A stretch of 64,000 nucleotides of DNA, from NCBI RefSeq assembly GCF_019320115.1, contig NC_089594.1:22094055-22158054 (forward strand). Reading direction: 5' to 3'. Below, in pieces: positions 43,230-52,921 of the stretch. Made by a program: the position numbers and the translations under genes. This DNA is from Miscanthus floridulus. Taxonomy: Eukaryota; Streptophyta; Magnoliopsida; Poales; Poaceae. How positions within the stretch are numbered: position 1 is the first letter of the stretch; each line of letters begins with the position of its first letter. A model generated the notes under the pieces. That model saw nothing but the letters and a program-made list of their open reading frames with translations. It was not told where the DNA came from and searched no databases.

Positions 43230-46120
43230 TTACTCGTTGTAGTTCACACGCGGAGCTCTCCCCCCACAGCCTCTGGTTGCTGAACCTCTTCCTCTTTCAG
43301 GGCCTCTGTGCGCAGAGCTGCTTGGTTGTGTTTTAGCAACTTCAGCAACATCTACATCACTTTCTTCATGCAGATCCCTCACTATCTCTGGCCGTCCTCT
43401 TTTCCTTGGAGGCCTAGCATTTGCTTTAGCACTCTTTTCTTGGAGACGCATTTCTGCTGCCTTGCTTCGATCTGGGTTTATCAGACATGTCGTGACGTAA
43501 TGTGAACCCCAGACCCCACACCCACTGCATTCCTTGTTACCATAGTTTTCTTTGTCATATGTGCTGAACGGGTTACCATCACGTGGAGGCTCAACTTCAT
43601 TTTTCCTTTTCTTCCCTCTGCCTTTTGTGCGTGCTACAAGGGGCTCAATCAGCAACAATCCATCACGTAGCAGCGCTGATGATGGCTGCGATCCAGCGCT
43701 ACCATTATCAGGTTGTGTTGTTGTCACCACTAGTCAGTTGCCGACGGCCCACTGCCAGGCGACCCATTAGCTGTGGTGTCATCAGTAGCAGGGTGTGCTG
43801 TTGTTGTCACCGATTCAGTTGCTGACGGCCCACTGCCTGGCGACCCATTCTCCATGCTTCTTGGAAACATTTCAATTCCTGGGATGATCTTGTCCAGCTG
43901 CCTATTTGTCTCTTGACAAGCATGATCTGACCTACTTCCTGCCCTTCCGAGCTTCATCAACTTAGGTAGCAAGCTAGACATCCGGGTCTGTTCCTGGCTT
44001 GCTGCTGGACCAATTCGCACACCGTCATGCCTATCCCACGGAACTTCTTGCCTCGCACTACGAGTGTACCTTTTCCGGATGTACTTCTCTGGGATTTTCC
44101 TGACCTGCAGGTGGGTGAAGGCTCTTATAATATGCATGCAGAATAGCCCTGCAATTTTTTTAAAAAAACAACATATGCATATGTCAGAAGTTGCAATCAT
44201 TTGTATGATACATGTTGCAATTGTGTGCCCACGAAGTTGCAATTGGAGCTTTTAACAAATATTTTTTTAGATCCGCGCATACCTGTGTGTTCCCATTGTT
44301 TGCATTCGCATCTATATTCACCATTGTCCTTATCAGCAACCACCCAGAATTCATGTTGTGCCCAGCAGAAGCTCCCTCCCCCTTGTTCATGCTTCACTAA
44401 CCACCCATTACTCATCTGTGGGTCTAGATCAGGGCGAATGACAAATGCTGTGCTGTTATTGTACTCCAGGTATACAGCTCTAGTGTACACTCTGCATAGC
44501 TGCTCATCAAATTTTGCTTTGCAAGCCCGCACCACCTCAGCCTGCATTTAGCAATCTTTATTTTTTTAGTATGTTTGTCTATTTTTTGCAATTAGAATAT
44601 GGACTGTGTTGTAACTGGGGGAACAGTAATCATTGCAAATGCCATGTATTTTTTTGGGTTTTTCTTTTTACCTGTGCATAATATGTCTCTCCTGCGTCCA
44701 TGTGGTCAGCGTGATGGAGTGAGTCTAGCATCCTTGTAGCGAACATGTGCAGGCTAGTGCTCTCACTAACATAGCCATCTTTGAGCACCCTGTTCTGGCT
44801 CTCCGATCGTTGCGTCGACGTCATCCTACCACAATACATCCCCTTGAAATAAGCAGCTATCCACCTCTCCCTCTTATCCCACAGGGCTCTAATGGTAGGA
44901 TTATCAGCAATGCCACACTCATCAACTAGCTTCTCCCATTCAACCTCAAATTGCGTCGGGCCCAACAGATAGTTTATCAACAATTCAAGCCTTTCCTTCA
45001 AGTTTTTATCCTTGTGATCGGTGTACAGCTGGTCCAACTCAAACTCCCAAGGCCTTATTATGTGCCAGCGACAGTTTCTGTGTTGAGACTTGAGAAACAC
45101 CAACTCAATCGCAACTTTCATTGCTGGATCTTCGTCTGATAAAAGACAGAAAACAGGATCAGCAACACACACAGCGGCATTTTGCTGTAGCAACTATACA
45201 AATTTTTAAAGGTTGCAATCAGTGTTTTTTTAGAAAAGAAGATAAAGCTCACCCGTCAGGATAACATGAGGTTCCTGTCCGCCCATGCAACTCTTGAACG
45301 TCTCAAACAACCATTTGAATGATCCAATCGATTCATCACCAATCAGAGCTTGTCCGAAGGTCACGTTCTTGAGGTTATTGTTGGCTCCAACAAACATCGC
45401 CAGCGGCATCTTCTTGCTGTTGGTTTTATGTGTCGTATCAAAGGTGATGGCGTCTCCAAAATCTCTGTATTCAGCTCTCTGGCTTGCATGACTCCAGAAT
45501 ATGTTCCTGATCACTCCAGTCTTTGGATCTGCATCCACATCCCAGTAGAAATATTTGTTGTTCTCCTTGCATTCTCTAAAGAACTGCAGAAGCTTGTTAA
45601 GATCATCTTCCCTTTCCTCCCTAGCCTTTGCTGCCTTCCTGTGATCATTTAAAAAATATAGGGCAATTTTTGTTAGAAAAAGTTTAGTCACATGTTTTTT
45701 TGCAATTCAGATATGTGACATCTTTTTGCAATTCAGATATGTGACATGTTGCAATTCAGTGAAAAAAAAATTCAGCACGTACATATTCTTTATGTCCTTC
45801 TCTGTAAAACCCCACATATGGCGACCATCATACAGATCCGCCATCACATTCAATGCTGCCAGATGTGGAACTCCGTTCCTTGTCATTATGTTAAATAAGT
45901 CACTCATGCCTTCTGTCATGTTCTTGTGTGCGTGCATGTATCTTGTCATCCTAGGAGATGGCTCAAGTTTGTAGTTGTGGGCTTCATGTACATGGTCAAA
46001 GAACCAGAAATTATGTTTCCCATCCTTCTTAACTTTCACAAAATTTGTTTGCTTAAAAAAAGACATCACTCTTCCAAGACTACGGCATGAATGTGTGATA
46101 GCACTACTAGTGGGACCCAA
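43230..46120 (-). pseudogene. FAR1/MULE-type transposase gene, convergent with Ulp1 gene, broken
   Basis: Minus-strand exons 46120-45783, 45638-45253, 45135-44672, 44541-44283 and from about 44152 to 43230. The first has the end of a FAR1-type binding region (KHNFWFFDHVHEAHNYKLEP); its upstream zinc-binding part is missing or shifted. The second and third give the MULE DDE core (YFYWDVDADPKTGVIRNIFW, ITFDTTHKTN, FVGANNN, DEDPAMKVAIE, CRWHIIRPWEFE, MTSTQRSESQNR). The fourth ends in a SWIM zinc finger start (YRCECKQWEHTG). The last has PEKYIRKRYTRSAR, a SATDxxTANGSPGSGP repeat, a CSGCGVWGSHYVTTC knuckle and an RG-rich tail. A frameshift lies near 43735. It would cut and move the element; not functional. 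Confidence 0.78.
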
Positions 46121-46230
46121 TAACTCCGATGCAGTTTGTTCTTGTCTTCATGCTTGGACACTCACAGCATGATTGGATGGCATATGAGTAGTATTTTGAG
46201 TAGTATTTTTATATAGAGTTGGCACTGAGG

Positions 46231-46371
46231 CAAGTACTTGCCTTGCTCCTCAAATTTCTGGCGTCGGTGCCACCTATTGCAGTGTGTGGACACCTATTGC
46301 AGCGTGTGGAGTGATTCCCAAATCTTTTTGTTCTTTTCATTTTAAGCTTCACTTAATCAAAAAAAAATTAA
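46231..46371. other. Short intergenic spacer
   Basis: Contains an imperfect direct repeat GGACACCTATTGCAGYGTGTGGA / CACCTATTGCAG (about 46273-46310). No gene. Confidence 0.6.
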
Positions 46372-47156
46372 GGGCCTGTCGGTACAGCTCACAGCTGTTA
46401 TGAGCTATTTTCTTGCCAAACACCCGTTGCTAAAATAGCTTCATGGGTGAAACTGTTTTTCTTTCTCTCTCATAAGGAAATGAAGTGGGATGAAGCTGAA
46501 AAAAGTAGCTTATTCCAGCTCTCTTCCTCATTTCTCTCTGCCATCCATAATGAAATTGTTGGTGAAGCTGTTTTGCCAAATAATTTTTCCAAAACAACTC
46601 AGCTTCATCTAAAAAGTTGTTCATAAAGCTGTTTCTAAAAAATAGCTTTACTAGCAAAAGTTTTAAATCTCCAGCTAAGCCCCTTAGCTGTTGACCTCCA
46701 ATGCAGCTAAGCCCAGCTATGCCGGAGAAAGCTTCAGCTAAGCCGTTTAGTTGTTTTTCTTAAACAAAAAGGAAAAACAGAGAAGAAGCAATATATCGAA
46801 TGACAAATCTCGTATAGCTGTAGTGCATGGATAGGCAAAGCAATGGGCTAACGGGATGAGTCAGAGATATGAGAAGATGTCAGGGTTACGTTATTTTCCT
46901 GGGCTGGATGGAAGGGCAAAGCAATGGGCCGGCAGTGGCACACGTTTTAGTGGGCCGCTTGGTCAATTTCCTGGCCTAACATAGTTTAGCGGTAGCTAAG
47001 TTTGTCCCAATTAGCCGCAATCTCCAGCTATCTCGGGCTATTAGCGTTTTACTTTTCTTAGCGCTAAAAGTGACGTATCTTAGCTGTGACTTTGTCCTAT
47101 CGCCGGCTATTTTAAACTTTATTTACTAGTAAAGCTGAGCTGTGTCAAATGAGACC
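46372..47156. mobile_element. Tourist/PIF-like non-autonomous TIR element
   Basis: The left end GGGCCTGTCGGTACAGCTCA and the right end TGAGCTGTGTCAAATGAGACC (reading out) are imperfect inverted relatives, flanked by TAA on both sides (46369-46371 and 47157-47159). 785 bp, no transposase. The interior is full of GCTAAGC/AGCTGTT/TAGCTGT words. Confidence 0.6.
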
Positions 47157-47252
47157 TAAGCTTCATTTTAGGCTAACACTAACACCGTGGAGGGCCTAAG
47201 AACGGTATATGAAGTATCTCTTTTAAATAGTACATGGCCGAGGCAACTCCTT

Positions 47253-48758
47253 TCAACACGCCCGGGCTTGGAAGCCAAAGGTCATCTTCTGCAGATCATA
47301 GACAACCCAGAAAGATCTCAGGGCTTTGTTCCCTAGAATCTGAACATCCGGCACGCCAGCAGCGTCATTCGACTGGAACGCCAAACATATGCGATCAGTT
47401 GACTGCTGATGGAACACATTCTCCGGCGGCAGTTCCAGCGTAGCCCTTAGGAGCTGCATCTGCACCGTCGGCAAGCTCCTCCAGTTCACCGGCTCGCCGC
47501 CGGCAGGCCTGAAGCAGACCTTCCGACCGTACTCACGGTAATACGCCTTATCTTGCATCGCCGACGCTATCGCCTCGGCGAGAGCATAAAAAACTGAGGA
47601 CGAGACGAAGGTGTCATCGGTCCCAGAGTCGACCACCAGGATCTGGCGCCCGTCGACCTCCAGAGGCTTCCCGTCGACGGCGATGCCCAGCAGCAGAACC
47701 GAGTAGACGTGCTGCCTACGCCCGTACCCCCTGATCAATGTCGTGACGAGCTCCAGCTTCTGCGGGTACGGCCCGACGATGAGAAACCCCTCGGCGCGGT
47801 GGTCGCCGGGAAAGCAGTAGGCGAAGGCGTTGTAGGTCGTCAGCCGTGCCATCTGGTTGAAGAAGGAGTAACGCTTGTCGCCGAGGCCGATGACGCCCGC
47901 CTCGCGGCCGTAGAACCTGTCGTCCTCGCTGCACCCGAAGACGAAGTCGTCGACGATGGTGTAGTTGTCGCCCAGGGCGAGCCTGTCCCTCCCGAGCTTC
48001 CCCGCCGAGTACTGCGACCCGTAGCGCAGGCCGTAGAGGCAGGTGTCCGTCTCGTCGACGCAGCCGTAGGGGACGCCGTTGTCGGCCTGGATGTCGAGGC
48101 AGTCCTCGTCGGAGCAGCCGACGTGACGGTACGTGGCGGAGCGGTGAGGGTCCAGATTGGGGCCAGCTTCGGCCGCCTGCTTGTGGCACCGTATCCGACA
48201 CCTCTTGCAGTTGACCCAGGAGAGGGTGGAGCCGGTGTCGATGGTGACGAGGTTGAAGACGGCAGGGGTGCCCAGCCTGATGGCCATGAAGTACTTGCCT
48301 TGATGGATCTTGTCGTTCCCAATCACGGTGCCTGCGTCTGATACGCTTGCTGCGTGGATCGTCGATGGGTCTTCGTCAACACATGGGTGCTTCCTGTGGA
48401 ACACAGGGAAGTGGAAGGCGCCATCTTTCCTCTGCCGAGACTCTGAGCATGCATCCATTGGGGGTGTAGGATCAAAATCAAAATTTAAAAACATGAAGAA
48501 AATATAGGAGTAAACTCTATTTGCAATGTACTACATCCATGGACAAAATAAACAATCACAAAAATAAAAAAGAAATGAAAAGAAAACAGAAACATGAAGG
48601 ATCATGAAGACAAGGTTGGCATATATATATAATCTAGTGCAGATGAATGAAGAGAGATTACCGTACGTCGCTGGCGAGCATACTCCAGTGCAGTTGCACG
48701 GTCCGACCATATAGCTAAGAGCAAGCAACACCATGACAAGCACCGGTATAAATTCCAT
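47253..48758 (-). CDS. Secreted pepsin-like aspartic protease (A1 family, plant atypical type)
   Basis: Exon 1 (48758-48662) starts MEFIPVLVMVLLALSYMVGP, a clear signal peptide. A GT/AG intron follows, and exon 2 (48442-47253) completes a 428-aa protein with no stop or shift; the codon at the junction is Glu. The first catalytic site is TIDTGSTLSWVNC and the second VVDSGTDDTFVS (DTG and DSG, both Asp kept). The Cys-rich N-terminal insert (NCKRCRIRC, CSDEDC, CVDETDTC) and the end LGNKALRSFWVVYDLQKMTFGF are typical of plant nepenthesin/CND41-like proteases. It probably works in the apoplast or vacuole on proteins; the substrate is unknown. It stands alone between transposons and is one of the few intact genes here. 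The start was chosen because it gives the signal peptide. Confidence 0.85.
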
Positions 48759-49029
48759 TTCGGGAAAAATCAGTAGTATTTGCTTGTAAGGTGTGTGCAG
48801 TGTGCACGGCAGGCTGCATATGTTTGGGCTTCAAGAAGCTACACTCTAAGAGCATGTAGTGTGCCCTTCAATTAGTAGTAAGGGCGATGAACTGCAATTT
48901 AATTAATTTGGACAATGCTCACACTTTCATGCGAAACGGTATCACCACCTAACCTAGCTTTATTGTTACTCACAGCATCGTCATGCATTTGTACATGTCG
49001 GGACTGGGGATTTTATTGCCGGCTTATAT
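48759..49029. promoter_or_regulatory. Upstream region of aspartic protease gene
   Basis: About 270 bp upstream of the minus-strand ATG. I see no strong TATA box at the right distance. Nothing else recognised. Confidence 0.35.
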
Positions 49030-49504
49030 TTAAGGGGAAAGTTCAATTTACACCCTCCAACTTTCACCAAAGTCCGGATTTCAACCTCGAACTTCAAAAC
49101 CGGACAACTTTGGCCCTCCAACTCTCGAAAAAGTTCAACTTTCAACTGTCTGGGTGGTTTTGCAGGTGAACAGTAACTTTTGATATTTTTTGGAGCGCCA
49201 AAATTTTATAGTATTTTTCCGAGCATCTTAACGTCCTCAAATGAAAAAATTCAAAACTACAAAGTTGTAGATCTCATCGAGGTCTACAATTTACATGTAA
49301 AAATTATCTTCATCCGACATCGTATTGAAGGGTTTTCTATTTTTTGAAATTTGAGTCTCATCACGTGACAAAATATGGTGCTAAAATTTTATATTATTTT
49401 TTCGAGCATCTTACTGTCCTCAAATGAAAAAACTCAAAACTACAAAGTTGTAGATTTCATCGAGGTCTACAATTTACATATAAAATTTATCTTCATTGTT
49501 TTGT
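49030..49504. repeat. Degenerate repeat DNA with a 195-bp-spaced direct repeat
   Basis: CAAAATTTTATAGTATTTTTCCGAGCATCTTA...ACTACAAAGTTGTAGAT...GAGGTCTACAATTTACAT at 49197-49310 recurs at 49383-49496. The short palindromic word ACTACAAAGTTGTAG occurs in both. This type of AT-rich repeat is common in grass transposon interiors. Family not assigned. Confidence 0.7.
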
Positions 49505-49524
49505 CGCGACTTGGCATGTAAGAG

Positions 49525-52343
49525 ATGAAAGAGTCCGACCAGCTCGTGACTTCTTTCATCACACCATTTGGCATGTACTGCTATGTGACTATGACGTTCG
49601 GCCTAAAAAACGCAGGGGCCACATACCAGCGATGCTTGACCCATGTCTTTGGCGAGCACATCGGGAAGACCGTCGAGGCCTACGTGGACGACATCGTGGT
49701 CAAGTCCAGGAAGGCCAGTGATCTCGTCGACGACTTGGAAATAGCCTTCACATGCCTCAGGGAAAAGGGCATCAAGCTTAACCCCGAAAAGTGTGTCTTC
49801 GGGGTCCCCCGAGGCATGCTTTTAGGATTCATAGTCTTGGAACGCGGCATCGAAGCCAAACCGGAGAAGGTCTCGGCCGTGACCAACATGGGGCCGATCC
49901 GAGACCTCAAGGGAGTACAGAAGGTTATGGGATGCCTTGCTGCCCTGAGCCGCTTCATCTCGCGCCTTGGCGAAAAAGGCTTGCCTCTGTACCACCTCTT
50001 GAGGAAATCAGAACGCTTTTCGTGGACCCCCGAGGCCGAAGAAGCCCTCGCCAAACTCAAATCATTGCTCACCAATCCACCCATTCTAGTACCGCCAGCC
50101 AAGGGCGAGGCTCTCTTGCTCTACGTCGCCGCCACGACCCAAGTGGTCAGTGAGGCCGTAGTAGTCGAGAGGCAGGAAGAAGGGCATGCTCTACCCATCC
50201 AACGACCTGTTTACTTCATCAGCGAAGTACTCACCGAGACCAAAACACGCTACCCCCACATCCAGAAACTGATCTATGCCGTAGTCTTGGCTCGACGCAA
50301 GCTGTGCCACTACTTCGAATCCCACCCGGTAACCATGGTGTCGTCTTTCCCCCTGGGGGAGATAATCCATAACCGGGAGGCCTCAGGTAGGATTGCCAAG
50401 TGGGCCGTCGAACTCATGGGGGAAGCTTGGTCCTTTGCGCCTCGAAAAGCAATCAAATCTCAGGTCTTGGCCGATTTCGTGGCAGAATGGACCGACACCC
50501 AACTGCCACCTGCCCAAATCCAGGCGGAATACTGGACCATGTACTTCGACGGGTCCCTGATGAAGACCGGGGCGAGCGCGGGTCTGCTCTTCATCTCACC
50601 CCTAGGAGTACACATGCGCTACATGATTCGGCTCCACTTCGCTGCCTCCAACAACGCAGCCGAGTACGAAGCCCTCGTCAACGGCTTGCAGATCGCCGTC
50701 GAACTTGGGGTACGGCGTCTCAACGTACGGGGCGATTCATAGCTCGTTGTCGATCAGGTGATGAAGGAGTCGAACTACCATGACCCCAAGATGGAGGCAT
50801 ACTGCAGGCTGGTACGTCGCCTTGAAGACAAGTTTGACGGTCTTGAACTCAACCACATCGCGTGAAAATTCAACGAGGCCGCGGATGAACTGGCAAAGAT
50901 GGCGTCGGCATGGGCCCCGGTACCCCGAATGTCTTCGCTAGAGATCTCCATAAGCCTTCTATCGACTACGCCTCGGCAGCGGAAGAGGGCCCACCGGTTG
51001 AGCCCACCACAGGCCTCGAGGCCCCCTCGGTCGCCGAAACCCCCGTGGCCGAGACCGAGGTTATGGAAGTAAACGCAGAGCCTCCTGAGGCCAACCAGGG
51101 CACGGACTGGCGGGTCCTGTTCCTTGATTGCCTCGTCCGAGGAGAGCTCCCTACAGACAGGACCGAAGCAAAACGGCTTGCGCGACGAGCCAAGACTTAC
51201 GTCCTTAGCAACGGCGAGTTGTACCAACGAAGCCCATCGGGCGTCCTCCAGCGATGCATCACCACCGAGGCAGGACAAGCCCTACGTTGGGACTTGCACG
51301 CAGGGGCCTGCGGGCACCATGCAGCGCCTCAAACGCTCGTCGGAAACGCCTTCCGCCAAGGGTTCTACTGGCCGACGGCGGTTATCGACGCCACCAAGCT
51401 AGTACGCTCCTACGAGGGATGCCAGTACTATGCACGGCAAATGCACCTCCCGGCCCAAGCCCTCCAAACCATCCCCGTTACATGGCCCTTTGCCGTGTGG
51501 GGGCTGGACATGGTTGGGCCTCTACAGAAAGCCCCTGGGGGCTACACCCATCTGTTGGTAGCAATCGATAAGTTCTCCAAGTGGATCGAGGCTCGTCCGA
51601 TCAATCAAATCAAATCCAAACAAGCGGTGTTGTTCTTCACTGATATCATCCATAGGTTCGGGGTTCCGAACACCATCATCACTAACAACGGGACGCAATT
51701 CACCGGCCAAAAGTTCTTGACATTCTGTGACGACCACCACATCCGTGTGGCCTGGTCGGCCGTGGGACACCCTAGTACAAATGGCCAAGTAGAACATGCC
51801 AATGGCATGATCCTACAGGGCCTCAAACCGAGAATATACAACCGATTGAAGAAGTTTGGCAAGAAATGGCTTGCCGAACTCCCGTCAGTCATCTGGAGCC
51901 CAAGGAATACCCCAAGCTGAGCCACGGGGTTCACACCGTTCTTCCTGGTCTATGGAGCCGAGGCCATCCTCCCCACCGACTTGGAGTACGGTTCCCCGAG
52001 GCTTCGGGCCTACAACGGGCAGAGTAACCGCACTACCCGCGAGGACGCCCTCGACCAACTAGAGGAAGCCCGAGACGTTGCGTTGCTACATTCGGCCAAA
52101 TACCAGCAAGCTCTACGGCGCTACCAAGCCCGGCACGTTCGAAGCCGAGACCTGAAGGTGGGCGACCTGGTGCTGAGGCTGAGGTAGAGCAACAAGGGCC
52201 GCCACAAGCTGACCCCACCATGGGAAGGACCGTACATCGTCACCCAAGTGCTGAAGCCCAGGACCTACATGCTAGCCAACGAGAAGGGCGAAATCCTCAC
52301 CAACGCTTGGAACATAGAACAGCTATGTCGCTTTTACCCTTAA
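49525..52343 (+). pseudogene. Tat pol: partial RT, RNase H, archaeal RNase H, integrase
   Basis: Reads TSFITPFGMYCYVTMTFGL and YVDDIVVKS (RT active site kept), then a gypsy RNase H (LLLYVAATTQVVSEAVVV, with its usual DAS replaced by AAT). After a linker comes a second, archaeal-type RNase H (MYFDGSLMKTGASAGLL ... SNNAAEYEALVNGL ... VRGDS). Integrase follows: GHHAAPQTLVGNAF, CQYYARQ, WGLDMVGPL, ITNNGTQFTG and LVYGAEAILPTDLEYG. The catalytic Asp of the usual TDNGTQF is Asn here. Stops lie at 50740 (TAG where Gln is usual), about 50863, 51918 and 52185 (TAG before SNKGRHKLTPPWEG). A frameshift lies near 50900. Not functional. Confidence 0.85.
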
Positions 52344-52921
52344 ATTTCCAAGCATTGTATACATTGTTTCTCGGAATACAATTAAGAAGCTTTCTTTAGT
52401 TGTTCTAATTTTTTGAGAAACCCCCCGAGCCCATCACGGGTCTCGGCAGTACGATAACACCATAAGGGAGACTCAGCTCTGCCTCTGTAGAACCGAGCCT
52501 CCCTCAGGGGCTAGAAGGGGGGACTCCCCCCCTAAGTCCCACGCACTGTTTTTTCAATCGTTTTCGAAAAAATTCCTACGCCAAACTCTCTAGCGTGCTC
52601 TAACAAATTAATTGTGAAAAAACCTAAGGATCAAAAAGCTGCCTCAAGGCCAGAAGGCCGGCTGAGTCGCGAGACGGCCTACGCCTCCGGGCTATGGCAC
52701 TCCCTCACCACCTTTTGCCCAGGGGGCGGCTCAGGCTCCGAGGAAGTTTTTTGCAAGGGATTTGTTCAGAGACGAGACGGAGGGCAGAGGCTCGAAAATA
52801 CAATGAAAAACGATTAAAGAAGCGTAGACGCACGATTACTTTAAAAAGGCCTCGACGGCCACCAGCGTTATGATAGGGTAACATAATCCCTAATCTATTT
52901 ACATGGCCTCTCGGGCCCAGG
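52344..52921. other. Spacer between Tat pol and antisense gene
   Basis: GC-rich with no reliable ORF. Holds the probable 3' end of the antisense transcript. Confidence 0.6.

Larger units (their letters stand above)
35711..46230. mobile_element. MULE-like element with convergent Ulp1 protease and FAR1-type transposase genes (limits approximate)
   Basis: From the break in the FAR1-like gene to about 46.2 kb there is one coherent unit: a GC-rich leader, a plus-strand C48 protease gene and a tail-to-tail minus-strand transposase of the FAR1/MULE type. The unit shares a dispersed GTTGCAAYT motif not seen outside it. Ulp1-carrying MULEs (Kaonashi type) are known in plants. No terminal inverted repeat or 9-bp duplication could be identified by eye, so borders are uncertain; non-TIR MULEs exist. 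Both genes are broken. Confidence 0.6.

Noticed and set aside
47709..48341. Plus-strand ORF of 210 aa opposite the aspartic protease
   Set aside because: It mirrors the GC-rich protease exon. The minus frame has clear catalytic motifs and a signal peptide.
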